Source: Streptomyces minutiscleroticus (GTDB lineage: Bacteria; Actinomycetota; Actinomycetes; Streptomycetales; Streptomycetaceae). Taken from it: a stretch of DNA of 64,000 nt. This document shows positions 8,129 through 16,220 of this stretch, piece by piece; positions within the stretch are counted from its first letter, which is position 1; every line of letters starts with the position of its first letter. The stretch covers positions 62,001 through 126,000 of the forward strand of contig NZ_BMVU01000020.1 in assembly GCF_014650875.1 (NCBI RefSeq), in the 5' to 3' direction. The position numbers were made by a program, and so were the translations under genes. Under the pieces are notes generated by a model. It was not told the DNA's origin and searched no databases. It saw nothing but the letters and a program-made list of their open reading frames with translations.

Positions 8129-8158
8129 CACGGTCCGGGGTTTTCGCCCCGGACCGTG
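8129..8158 (-). terminator. terminator after fruA
   Basis: A perfect 12-bp stem (8129-8140 with 8147-8158) closes a TTTTCG loop, lying about 60 bases beyond the fruA stop codon. Confidence 0.7.
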
Positions 8159-8214
8159 ACCTATCTCGCAGGTGCCGCGAATCACTCACAGCGGACACAT
8201 GGGAACGCGGTGGT

Positions 8215-10449
8215 TCAGGCGGCGACCGGCTCCTTCGCCCCGGTCCCGGCCGTGGCACCCTCCCCCGCCGTGGCGGCGGCGTCGGCGGGCCGCCCACGCA
8301 TCCCCTTCAGCAGGACCACCAGGGCCGCGGTGACGCAGACGCCGGCGGCGATGGCGACCAGGTAGAGCAGCGGGTTGCCGATCAGCGGGACCACGAAGAC
8401 GCCGCCGTGCGGGGCGCGCAGCGTGGCGCCGAAGGCCATCGACAGCGCTCCGGTGACCGCGCCGCCCGCCATCGAGGCGGGGATGACGCGCAGCGGGTCG
8501 GCCGCGGCGAACGGGATCGCGCCCTCCGAGATGAAGGAGATGCCCAGCACCCAGGCCGCCTTGCCGTTCTCGCGCTCGGTCCTGGTGAAGAGCCTGCCGC
8601 GCACGGTCGTGGCCAGCGCCATCGCCAGCGGCGGCACCATTCCGGCGGCCATCGCGGCGGCCATGACCTTCATCGCCGAGTCGCTGGGGTCGGCGACGGC
8701 GATGCCGGAGGCGGCGAAGGCGTAGGCGACCTTGTTGACGGGGCCGCCGAGGTCGAAGCACATCATCAGGCCGAGGAGCAGGCCGAGCAGGATCGCGTTG
8801 GTGCCGCTGAGGCCGCCGAGCCAGTCGGTCATGGCCTTCTGCGCGGAGGCGATGGGCTTGCCGATCACCACGAACATCAGGAAGCCGACCACCGCCGAGG
8901 AGATCAGCGGGATCACCACCACCGGCATGATGCCGCGCAGCGCCTGCGGGATCCTGGCCCGCTGGATCGCCATGACCACGCCGCCGGCGATCAGACCGGC
9001 GGCCAGGCCGCCCAGGAACCCGGCGCTGATGGTCAGCGAGATCGAGCCGCCGACGAAGCCGGGCACGAGCCCCGGCCGGTCCGCCATGCCGTACGCGATG
9101 TAGCCGGCGAGGACCGGGACGAGGAAGTCGAAGGCGACGCCGCCGATCTGGAACAGCAGTGCGCCCCAGCTGTCGGCCTCCGTCCACAGGAAGTGGTCCA
9201 TGACGGACGGCGCCTTGTTGACCTGGTAGCCGCCGATCGCGAAGCCGAGGGCGATCAGCAGACCGCCCGCGGCGACGAACGGCACCATGTAGCTCACGCC
9301 GCTCATCAGCCACTTGCGCAGCTTGGTGCCGTACCCCTCGCCGGGCTCGCCGGCGCTCTCCACCGGCGTGCCGGCCCCGGCGGCGGCGCCCGCGGTGACC
9401 TCCCCGCGCTCGGCCTTGCCGCGCACCTCGTCGATCAGTTCGGCGGGCCGGTTGATGCCCGCCTTCACGCCGACGTCCACGGTGGGCTTGCCCGCGAAGC
9501 GGTCCTTGTCCCGTACGGGCACGTCGTGCGCGAAGATCACGCCGTCCGCGGCGGCGATGACCGCCGGGTCGAGCCGGGTGAAGCCCGCGGACCCCTGGGT
9601 CTCGACGACGAGTTCGACGCCCGCCGCGCGGCCCGCGTTCTCCAGCGACTCGGCCGCCATGTAGGTGTGCGCGATGCCGGTGGGGCAGGAGGTGACGGCG
9701 ACGATACGGAACGGGCGGTCGCCCAAGGACGCGGTGGCGGCACCGGCCGCGGCGACAGGGGCGCTCTCCCCCGCCGATCCGCCGGAGGCGCCCGCCGCGT
9801 CGGCCGTGCCCGCCGCGTCGGCCGTGCCCGCCGCACCGGCCGTGCCCGCCGCACCGGCCGTTCCGGCCGCGGTGTCCGTGGCGGCCCGGGTGGAGGTCGC
9901 CTTCGGGGACGTGCCGGACGCGTCGGCGGCGTCGGCCGTCACCGCGCCCGGACCCGCGTCAGCGCCCGAGCCCTCGCCCGCGTCCGCCGCGCCCTCGTCC
10001 GTCGTGGGCTCGTCGCCGCGGATGAGCGCGGCGGCGCCCGCCGCGTCGTCCGCCGACCGCAGCGCGGTGGTGAACTCCTCGTCCATGAGCTTGCGGGCCA
10101 GCGACGACAGGATCGTCAGGTGCGCGTCGTCCGCGCCCGCCGGGGCGGCGATCAGGAAGACCAGGTCGGCGGGTCCGTCGGGCGCGCCGAAGTCGATGCC
10201 GTCCGCGCTGCGCCCGAAGGCGAGCGTCGGCTCGGTGACGTGGGCGCTGCGGCAGTGCGGGATGCCGATGCCGCCGTCCAGGCCGGTCGGCATCTGCGCC
10301 TCGCGGGCGGCCACGTCGGCGAGGAAGCCGTCCAGGTCGGTCACCCGGCCCAGGGCCACCATCCGTTCGGCGAGGGCACGCGCCGCCGCCTCCTTGGTCT
10401 CGGCGGACAGGTCGAGGTCGACCAGGTCCGCGGTGATCATCTCGCTCAT
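8215..10449 (-). CDS. fruA: fructose PTS permease, fused EIIABC
   Basis: 744 residues, ATG 10449, with AAGGAG six bases upstream. It takes up fructose and phosphorylates it at C1. EIIA occupies residues 1-150, with the phosphorylated histidine in GIGIPHCR (His65). A low-complexity Ala/Gly/Thr linker (about 150-240) holds repeats of AAGTA. EIIB begins near 247 with VAVTSCPTGIAHTYMAAE, the phosphocysteine being about Cys255. EIIC, the membrane channel, starts near 370 and has about ten hydrophobic helices. A hydrophilic linker links EIIB and EIIC. Its start codon overlaps the stop of the preceding small frame by ATGA, so its translation is coupled to that of the upstream genes. Confidence 0.95.
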   Translation of the reverse strand: MSEMITADLVDLDLSAETKEAAARALAERMVALGRVTDLDGFLADVAAREAQMPTGLDGGIGIPHCRSAHVTEPTLAFGRSADGIDFGAPDGPADLVFLIAAPAGADDAHLTILSSLARKLMDEEFTTALRSADDAAGAAALIRGDEPTTDEGAADAGEGSGADAGPGAVTADAADASGTSPKATSTRAATDTAAGTAGAAGTAGAAGTADAAGTADAAGASGGSAGESAPVAAAGAATASLGDRPFRIVAVTSCPTGIAHTYMAAESLENAGRAAGVELVVETQGSAGFTRLDPAVIAAADGVIFAHDVPVRDKDRFAGKPTVDVGVKAGINRPAELIDEVRGKAERGEVTAGAAAGAGTPVESAGEPGEGYGTKLRKWLMSGVSYMVPFVAAGGLLIALGFAIGGYQVNKAPSVMDHFLWTEADSWGALLFQIGGVAFDFLVPVLAGYIAYGMADRPGLVPGFVGGSISLTISAGFLGGLAAGLIAGGVVMAIQRARIPQALRGIMPVVVIPLISSAVVGFLMFVVIGKPIASAQKAMTDWLGGLSGTNAILLGLLLGLMMCFDLGGPVNKVAYAFAASGIAVADPSDSAMKVMAAAMAAGMVPPLAMALATTVRGRLFTRTERENGKAAWVLGISFISEGAIPFAAADPLRVIPASMAGGAVTGALSMAFGATLRAPHGGVFVVPLIGNPLLYLVAIAAGVCVTAALVVLLKGMRGRPADAAATAGEGATAGTGAKEPVAA

Positions 10450-10730
10450 CGCGGGCTCCTTCGCGCGCGTATCGCCCGGGGACTGTGGCGGGCGGGGCTG
10501 AGGGTGGGGACGAGGGGGGTGGTGACAAGGCCGACGGGGGCGGACGGCCCGGAGGCGGGCAGGACACCCGCTCCGGCCGCCGCCCCGGCCGGGAGGGCGT
10601 ACGGGGCGCACGGGGCATGCGGGGTGCGGAAGCCGTACGAGACGTACGAGGCGTGCGGCACGTACGAGGCATGCGGCTCGCGCGATGCGTACGGGGTGCT
10701 CGGTGCGTACGGGGTGTGCGGGGCGGTCAT
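10446..10730 (-). CDS. 94-codon frame coupled between fruK and fruA
   Basis: This reading frame fills the whole gap between fruK and fruA. Its ATG overlaps the fruK stop as ATGA (10730-10727), and its own TGA overlaps the fruA start as ATGA (10449-10446). Almost all third codon positions are G or C, as in a true gene. The N-terminal half is Tyr/Pro/Ala/His repeats such as PYAPSTPYAS and HASYVPHASYVS; the C-terminal half is Pro/Ala/Gly-rich and ends basic. No family is recognised. It could make a small protein, or it could be an in-frame repeat expansion that only keeps ribosomes running from fruK into fruA. The fruA ribosome binding site lies inside its last codons. Confidence 0.5.
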   Translation of the reverse strand: MTAPHTPYAPSTPYASREPHASYVPHASYVSYGFRTPHAPCAPYALPAGAAAGAGVLPASGPSAPVGLVTTPLVPTLSPARHSPRAIRARRSPR

Positions 10731-11674
10731 GACACGGGTTCCGTGAGGACGCGGTCGTGCGGGACGTCCGCGGTGACCGTGACCGCCGCGGGGTCGAGGT
10801 CGGCGGGCGTCGGCATCACGCTGCCGGGCAGCTGGACGGCGGCCGCGCCGTGCGCGACGGCGGAGGCCAGGGCCCGCGGCCCGGTGCCGCCGGCGACGAG
10901 GAGGCCGGCGAGCGAGGAGTCGCCGGCGCCCACGTTGCTGCGTACGGAGTCGACGCGGGCGTCGGCGAACCACGCGCCCGAGGCCTCGACGAGCAGCTGC
11001 CCGTCCGCGCCGAGGCTGGCCAGGACCGTGCCGGCGCCCAGCGCCCGCAGCTCCTCGGCGGCCTTGAACGCGTCCCCGACCGTGGCCAGCGGGCGGCCCA
11101 CGGCCTCGGCGAGCTCCTCCGCGTTCGGCTTGACCACGTCGGGGCGCTCGCGCAGGGCGGCGAGCAGCGCGGGCCCCGAGGTGTCCAGGGCGATGCGGAC
11201 CCCGGCGGCGTGCGCGCGGGCGACCAGATCGGCGTACCAGGAGGGGGCGAGGCCCCGCGGCAGGCTGCCGCAGCAGGCGATCCAGGAGGCGCCGCGGGCG
11301 TGCTCGCGCACGGTCTCCAGCAGGGACTCGCGTTCGGCGGCGGAGAGTTCGGGACCCGGCGCGTTGATCTTCGTCAGCGTTCCGTCCGGCTCGGCGAGGG
11401 CGATGTTGGAGCGGGTGGCGCCCTCGACGGGGACCGGCGCGACCTCGATGCCCTGCGCGTGCAGCAGCTCGGCGACGAGCCGTCCCGGCGCCCCGCCGAG
11501 CGGCAGCACGGCGACCGTGCGCCGTCCGGCCGCGGCGACGGCCCGCGAGACGTTGACGCCCTTGCCGCCCGGGTCGACCCGCTCACCGGCGGCGCGGACG
11601 ACCTCGCCGCGGTCGAGCGACGGCACCTCGTAGGTGCGGTCGAGCGAGGGGTTGGGGGTGACGGTGAGGATCAT
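10727..11674 (-). CDS. fruK: 1-phosphofructokinase
   Basis: 315 residues, ATG start overlapping the fruR stop as ATGA. A PfkB/ribokinase-family kinase that converts fructose-1-phosphate from FruA into fructose-1,6-bisphosphate with ATP. Family signatures are MILTVTPNPSLDRTY at the N-terminus, GGKGVNVSRAVAAAG (PfkB signature 1), KPNAEELAEAVG, and SNVGAGDSSLAGLLVA, whose Asp is the catalytic base. Its length is normal. In-operon position directly after the regulator fits substrate-induced expression. Confidence 0.95.
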   Translation of the reverse strand: MILTVTPNPSLDRTYEVPSLDRGEVVRAAGERVDPGGKGVNVSRAVAAAGRRTVAVLPLGGAPGRLVAELLHAQGIEVAPVPVEGATRSNIALAEPDGTLTKINAPGPELSAAERESLLETVREHARGASWIACCGSLPRGLAPSWYADLVARAHAAGVRIALDTSGPALLAALRERPDVVKPNAEELAEAVGRPLATVGDAFKAAEELRALGAGTVLASLGADGQLLVEASGAWFADARVDSVRSNVGAGDSSLAGLLVAGGTGPRALASAVAHGAAAVQLPGSVMPTPADLDPAAVTVTADVPHDRVLTEPVS

Positions 11675-12432
11675 GCGCGCACTACTTCCGTGCCGCCGGC
11701 GCGGAGGGCGGCGGCGTCTTCCGGGCTCAGCCCGCTGTCGGTGATCAGCAGGTCCACGTCGCCGAGGCCGCCGAAGCGCGCGAAGTGCTCCTGGCCGTGC
11801 TTCACCGAGTCGGCGAGCAGCACGACGCGGCGCGCGGCGGCGACCGAGGCCCGCTTCACGGCGGCCTCGGCGAGATCGGGGGTGGTCAGGCCGTGTTCGG
11901 CCGAGAAACCGTTGGCGGCCAGGAAGAGGACGTCGGCGCGGATCTCGCCGTACGCGCGCAGGGCCCAGGCGTCCACGGCCGCGCGCGTGCGGTGCCGGAC
12001 CCGGCCGCCGACGAGGTGGAGCTGGATGCCGGGGTGGTCGGCGAGGCGGGTCGCGATGGGCAGGCTGTGCGTGACCGCGGTGAGCGTCGCCTCCAGCGGC
12101 AGGGCGGCGGCGAGGCGGGCGACCGTCGTGCCCGCGTCGAGGATCACCGTGCCGTCGGCGGGCAGTTCGGCGAGGGCGGCCCGGGCGATGCGGTCCTTCT
12201 CGTCGGCCGCGGTGGACTCGCGCTCGGCGAGGTCGGGCTCGAAGTCCAGCCGCCCGGCGGGGATCGCGCCGCCGTGCACCCGGCGGACCAGGCCCGCGCG
12301 GTCCAGGGCCTTGAGGTCCCGCCGGATCGTCTCGGCGGTGACCTGGAACTCCTCGGCCAGGGACACCACGTCCACGCGCCCGCCGTCACGGGCCAGCCGC
12401 AGGATCTCCTGCTGCCGCTCCGGTGCGTACAC
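11671..12432 (-). CDS. fruR: DeoR-family repressor of the fru operon
   Basis: 253 residues from GTG 12432, with GGAGGTGAA just upstream. The N-terminal winged helix (ERQQEILRLARDGGRVDVVSLAEEF, residues 5-29, then VTAETIRRDLKALDRAG) is the DeoR DNA-binding domain. The C-terminal domain carries DAGTTVARLAAAL and LADSVKHGQ, the sugar-phosphate sensing fold shared with ribose-5-phosphate isomerase. It probably represses its own operon and is released by fructose-1-phosphate; that is inferred from the family. It is the first gene of four overlapping frames. Confidence 0.9.
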   Translation of the reverse strand: MYAPERQQEILRLARDGGRVDVVSLAEEFQVTAETIRRDLKALDRAGLVRRVHGGAIPAGRLDFEPDLAERESTAADEKDRIARAALAELPADGTVILDAGTTVARLAAALPLEATLTAVTHSLPIATRLADHPGIQLHLVGGRVRHRTRAAVDAWALRAYGEIRADVLFLAANGFSAEHGLTTPDLAEAAVKRASVAAARRVVLLADSVKHGQEHFARFGGLGDVDLLITDSGLSPEDAAALRAGGTEVVRA

Positions 12433-12448
12433 GCCCGTTCACCTCCGC

Positions 12449-12533
12449 TTCATGCCCGAACGTGTGGTTTCCCCGGCAGGCTACGCATGCATTGCGGGAA
12501 AGTAAACAGGTGCGGGCGCCATTCGGGCATGAA
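12449..12533 (-). promoter_or_regulatory. fru promoter flanked by inverted operator pair
   Basis: TTCATGCCCGAA (12449-12460) and its exact inverse TTCGGGCATGAA (12522-12533) lie either side of a good minus-strand promoter. That promoter has -35 TTTACT (complement of 12501-12506), a 17-bp spacer and -10 TAGCCT (complement of 12478-12483). One copy would lie in the early transcribed region, the other upstream of -35. FruR is the obvious candidate ligand. Confidence 0.6.
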
Positions 12534-13342
12534 CGGACTTCCACAGAGGCGCGGCCGGGCTTCCGTGCGGGCATGGACGGGCTTCCGCGCGCAAACGCCC
12601 GGGCCTCCGCGCGCGCCTCCCGGCCGGGCTTCCGCGCACGGGCGGCATACGGAGCGGCACACGGGAAGGCCCGGTACCGGACCGGCACCGGGCCTTCGGG
12701 ATCCACGACGGCCGGGCCGCGCGACGGGAGGAACGCCATCCCTGCGCGCCGTGCCTTCATGGCAAAATATGCCACGTGGGGACACCCCGGGGTTCAGGTC
12801 CGGGGTGCCCCCACGCCGTCCGGCCGGGAGCCGCGCGCGGCCGCGGGCCGTAAAGGATTTGGGCCGAACTCCGGCACCAGGGGGGAGTGGCGGCGGAGCT
12901 CGGCCCGGGAGAGTCCCGTACGCCGGGGGGAGTGCGACGGGACTCGGTTCAAGGGGGCTCGGAGTTCTTGTGCCCCGGGCCCGGCGGGTTGAAGCGGCGG
13001 ATAACGGCAAATTGTTCGGACGGGATCGCGGCGGCCGTCACGCGTGCCGGATCACGGACCGGCGTACGGCGGCTGACCTGGCACTTGCCGCCGAGGGCCG
13101 CCGAGTGCGGTCCCACTCCTCCCACGGGCGGTCCGACCCGCACGGCGGACGGCCATGAGTGGACAGCGGGCGGTCACATCCATACGGCGACCGATCGGGC
13201 CCGGACGGCGGACGGCCGGATCCCTGCGGTGGGCGGACCGGCCCGCGCGGCGGGAACGGACTGGTCCGCGAGGCCGGGACGGACCGGCCCGGCGTGCGCC
13301 GCGCCCGGGGCGCGCAGGCCCCGGCGCGTCACGCGGAGCGGA
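12534..13342. other. 809-base gene-free stretch between fruR and hrdD
   Basis: No convincing gene is seen. Bases 12540-12640 hold four or five imperfect copies of GGGCTTCCGCGC. TGGCA-AAATA-TGCCA (12760-12774) is a small AT-centred palindrome in an otherwise GC-rich stretch. A 13-bp imperfect hairpin (12778-12790 with 12800-12812, one mismatch) may be a terminator. Bases 13140-13330 contain degenerate GGACGGCGGACGG-type repeats downstream of hrdD. Confidence 0.5.
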
Positions 13343-14338
13343 TCACGCCGCCGCGTCGAAGCCGGTGTCGTGCGCCAGCTTCTTCAGCTCCAGCAGCGCG
13401 TGCTTCTCGATCTGCCGGATGCGCTCGCGGGTGAGGCCGTGCTCCTTGCCGACCTCGGTCAGCGTGCGCTCGCGGCCGTCCTCGATGCCGTACCGCATCT
13501 TGATGATCGAGGCCGTGCGCTGGTCGAGCCGGCCGATCAGGTCGTCCAGCTCCTCGCTGCGCAGCAGTGTCAGCACGGACTGCTCCGGCGAGACGGCCGA
13601 GGTGTCCTCGAGCAGGTCGCCGAACTGCGTCTCGCCCTCGTCGTCCACCGACATGTTGAGCGAGACCGGGTCGCGGGCCCAGTCGAGCACGTCGCCGACG
13701 CGCTCCGGGGTGGAGCCCAGCTCGGCGGCTATCTCCGCGTGCTCCGGCTCGCGGCCGTGCTCGCGGTTGAACTCGCGCTGCACCCGGCGGATGCGGCCCA
13801 GCTCCTCGACCAGGTGGACGGGCAGCCGGATCGTGCGCGACTGGTCGGCGATCGACCGCGTGATGGCCTGGCGGATCCACCACGTCGCGTACGTGGAGAA
13901 CTTGAAGCCCTTGCGGTAGTCGAACTTCTCGACCGCGCGCACCAGACCGGCGTTGCCCTCCTGGATCAGGTCCAGCAGGGGCAGGCCGCTGCGCGGGTAG
14001 CGGCGGGCCACGGCCACGACCAGGCGCAGGTTCGAGCGGATGAAGACGTCCTTCGCCCGCTCGCCCTCCGCGACGAGCGCTTCCAGTTCCTCACGGGTGG
14101 CCTCCGCCTTGGCCTCCTCCTCGCCGTCGAGGATCTGCCGCGCGAACACACCCGCCTCGATGACCTGGGACAGCTCGACCTCCTTGGCGGCGTCGAGCAG
14201 CGGCGTACGAGCGATCTCGTCGAGGTACATGCCGACCAGGTCGCGGTCGGCGATCTCGCCGCCTACGGCGCGAACACTGCTTGCCGCGTCGGTCTCGCCG
14301 GCGGCGGACTTACGACGGGCGACGGCACGGGTTGCCAT
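13343..14338 (-). CDS. hrdD: RNA polymerase sigma factor HrdD (group 2)
   Basis: 331 residues from ATG 14338 with AGGGAG upstream, the same size as S. coelicolor HrdD. Region 1.2 is DLVGMYLDEIARTPLLDAAK. Region 2 contains RSNLRLVVAVARRYPRSGLPLLDLIQEGN-type sequence and the promoter-binding segment FKFSTYATWWIRQAITRSI. Region 4.2 is GLTRERIRQIEKHALLELKK. Sigma region 1.1 is lacking, as in non-essential group 2 factors. HrdD resembles the main factor HrdB and is dispensable in S. coelicolor. It is preceded by a SigR-type promoter, so thiol-oxidative stress should raise its expression. Confidence 0.93.
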   Translation of the reverse strand: MATRAVARRKSAAGETDAASSVRAVGGEIADRDLVGMYLDEIARTPLLDAAKEVELSQVIEAGVFARQILDGEEEAKAEATREELEALVAEGERAKDVFIRSNLRLVVAVARRYPRSGLPLLDLIQEGNAGLVRAVEKFDYRKGFKFSTYATWWIRQAITRSIADQSRTIRLPVHLVEELGRIRRVQREFNREHGREPEHAEIAAELGSTPERVGDVLDWARDPVSLNMSVDDEGETQFGDLLEDTSAVSPEQSVLTLLRSEELDDLIGRLDQRTASIIKMRYGIEDGRERTLTEVGKEHGLTRERIRQIEKHALLELKKLAHDTGFDAAA

Positions 14339-14423
14339 GCGTGCTCCCTTGCGATGGTGGGCTTGCGGGGTCCTAGTGGGCGGATTCGGACTCCCTGTCG
14401 GGTGCCCAGCTTCCAAAGGAAAC

Positions 14424-14450
14424 AACGACTGGAATCCGGACAGAATTCCC
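14424..14450 (-). promoter_or_regulatory. SigR-type promoter of hrdD
   Basis: On the minus strand, GGGAAT (complement of 14445-14450), 18 bases, then GTT (complement of 14424-14426). This matches the SigR consensus GGAAT-N18-GTT exactly. Control of hrdD by SigR is established in S. coelicolor. Confidence 0.75.
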
Positions 14451-14510
14451 ATGCCTCCCCCCGATTTTTCTGATCATGCAGTACCCTGTCCCGCCACCGA
14501 AGGAGACGCG

Positions 14511-15029
14511 ATGCCGACGGGACCAGCAGAGGTGCAGGTCAGACCGGGAGTCGAGGAGGACCTCGGGGCTCTCGCGAACCTCTACAACCACTACGTGCGT
14601 GAGACGCCGATCACCTTCGACACGGCCGCCTTCACACCGGAGGAGCGCCGCCCCTGGCTGCTCTCCCACCCTGAAGACGGCCCGTACCGCCTGAAGGTTG
14701 CCGTGGACGGCGGCTCACAGGAGATCCTGGGGTACGCCACGTCCAGCGCGTTCCGCGCCAAGCCCGCGTACGCGACGTCGGTGGAGGTCACGGTCTACGT
14801 CGCGCCGCGGGCGGTCGGCCGCGGCGTCGGCTCCCTGCTGTACGGGGCGCTGTTCGAGGCGCTGGCGGACGAGGACGTGCACCGCGCGTACGCGGGCATC
14901 GCCCAGCCGAACGAGGCGTCGGTGCGGCTGCACGAGCGGTTCGGCTTCCGCCACGTCGGCACCTACCGGGAGGTCGGCCGGAAGTTCGGCCGCTACTGGG
15001 ACGTGGCCTGGTACGAGAAGGAACTGTGA
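14511..15029 (+). CDS. GNAT N-acetyltransferase, phosphinothricin-acetyltransferase-like
   Basis: 172 residues from ATG 14511 behind AAGGAG. It fits the Bar/Pat subgroup of GNAT enzymes, which acetylate the amino group of phosphinothricin, methionine sulfoximine or similar amino acids. Supporting segments are LANLYNHYVRETPITFDTAAFTPEER at the start (read in two parts), VEVTVYVAPRAVGRGVGSLLY (acetyl-CoA binding, with the RxxGxG/A core as RGVGS), and IAQPNEASVRLHERFGFRHVGTY near the end. Housekeeping members are common in actinomycetes, so its natural substrate is uncertain. It diverges from hrdD across 172 bases. Confidence 0.88.
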   Translation: MPTGPAEVQVRPGVEEDLGALANLYNHYVRETPITFDTAAFTPEERRPWLLSHPEDGPYRLKVAVDGGSQEILGYATSSAFRAKPAYATSVEVTVYVAPRAVGRGVGSLLYGALFEALADEDVHRAYAGIAQPNEASVRLHERFGFRHVGTYREVGRKFGRYWDVAWYEKEL

Positions 15030-15087
15030 GCGGGACGCGGGGACGCCGGGCCGGCGGCCGGCGGGACGCGATCACGGGAACGGGAAC

Positions 15088-15123
15088 GGGTCTGCCCGGT
15101 CATCGGCGGAACCGGGCAGACCC
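15088..15123 (+). terminator. terminator after acetyltransferase gene
   Basis: A perfect 13-bp stem (15088-15100 with 15111-15123) closes a 10-base loop. The ~165 bases beyond it contain only short direct repeats such as GGAACGGCCGCACC. Confidence 0.7.
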
Positions 15124-15290
15124 GCGGTCAGTGGCCCCGTGACGGGTGCCCCCGTGGCCGGCGCTCCCGTAACGGGTGCCCCGTGGCCGGCGGCACCACG
15201 ACCGGAGGCGTCACGGCCTACGGCTTCGTACGGACCCCGGCCGTACCGCACGGAACGGCCGCACCGTACGGAACGGCCGCACCGCGCGGC

Positions 15291-16091
15291 CTAGCCGAAC
15301 TGCACCGACCGCTTGGCCAGTCCCAGCCAGAAGCCGTCGATCACCGAGCGCTGGGTGTCCAGGTCGCCCGAGGCGTCGGCCGCGCCCAGCGTGACGAAGA
15401 GCGGGGCGAAGTGCTCGGTGCGCGGGTGGGCCAGCCGCCCGGCCGGGGACTTGGCGGCGAAGTCGAGGAGCGCGTCCACGTCGCCGGAGTCCAGCGCGCG
15501 GTGCCCCCAGTCGTCGAACTCCGCCGACCAGGCGGGGACGCCGCCCTGCCGCAGCGCGGCGAGGTTGTGGGTGAAGAAGCCGGAGCCGACGATCAGGACG
15601 CCCTCGTCGCGCAGCGGGGCGAGCCTGCGGCCGATGTCCATCAGCCGGACCGGGTCGAGCGTCGGCATCGACATCTGCAGCACCGGGATGTCGGCGTCCG
15701 GGTACATCTCGACCAGCGGCACGTACGCGCCGTGGTCCAGGCCGCGGTCCGGGATGTCCTGCACGGGCGTGCCGGGGGCGCGCAGCAGCTTGCGGACGGA
15801 CTCGGCGAGCGCGGGCGCGCCCGGGGCGTCGTACCGCACCCGGTAGTAGTGCTCGGGGAAGCCCCAGAAGTCGTAGACCAGCGGAGTCGCCTCCGTGGCG
15901 CCGAGGGCGAGCGGGGCCTCCTCCCAGTGCGCGGAGACCACGAGGATCGCCCTGGGGCGGGGCAGGCCGGCCGACCAGGCGGCCAGCTCGCCCGGCCAGA
16001 CCGGGTCGTCGGCCAGCGGCGGGGCGCCGTGGCTGAGGTAGAGGGCGGGCATGCGCGTCCCGGCGGGACGCTCCTCGGTGGCGGCGGACAT
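15291..16091 (-). CDS. class III extradiol dioxygenase (YgiD/DODA type)
   Basis: 266 residues from ATG 16091 with CGGAGGGAG upstream; a longer frame upstream lacks such a site. Members open aromatic diols such as L-DOPA or catechols using iron or zinc. Metal-binding histidines fit LYLSHGAPPL near the start, VVSAHWEE, and RTEHFAPLFVTLGAA. DHGAYVPLVEMYPDADIPVLQ and GSGFFTHNL are typical of the 4,5-DOPA dioxygenase branch. The gene diverges from a MarR regulator, which suggests induction by a phenolic compound. Its true substrate is unknown. Confidence 0.88.
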   Translation of the reverse strand: MSAATEERPAGTRMPALYLSHGAPPLADDPVWPGELAAWSAGLPRPRAILVVSAHWEEAPLALGATEATPLVYDFWGFPEHYYRVRYDAPGAPALAESVRKLLRAPGTPVQDIPDRGLDHGAYVPLVEMYPDADIPVLQMSMPTLDPVRLMDIGRRLAPLRDEGVLIVGSGFFTHNLAALRQGGVPAWSAEFDDWGHRALDSGDVDALLDFAAKSPAGRLAHPRTEHFAPLFVTLGAADASGDLDTQRSVIDGFWLGLAKRSVQFG

Positions 16092-16142
16092 GGCGGCGGC
16101 TCCCTCCGGGACCGGCGGACGACCGGTCGACGGACCCATTAC

Positions 16143-16161
16143 TTGAACTATCAAGCTTCAA
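16143..16161. promoter_or_regulatory. candidate MarR operator
   Basis: TTGAA-N9-TTCAA forms a 19-bp imperfect palindrome in the AT-rich divergent spacer between the dioxygenase and MarR genes. A further TTCAAG lies at 16192-16197. The position suits control of both genes. Confidence 0.45.
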
Positions 16162-16220
16162 GCGGAGAGCTTACGTCTGTTTTATTTAAGATTCAAGGAC
16201 GGGCTCGTACAGTGGGATAC

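Noticed and set aside
10450..10611. N-terminal extension of FruA
   Set aside because: The ATG at 10449 has AAGGAG and begins the conserved EIIA domain; the extension is a shadow of the coupled small frame.
12949..13143. 64-codon minus-strand frame between fruR and hrdD
   Set aside because: No Shine-Dalgarno site, no coding bias, no recognisable family.
13155..14473. Long plus-strand frames opposite hrdD
   Set aside because: Antisense shadows of a clear sigma factor gene.
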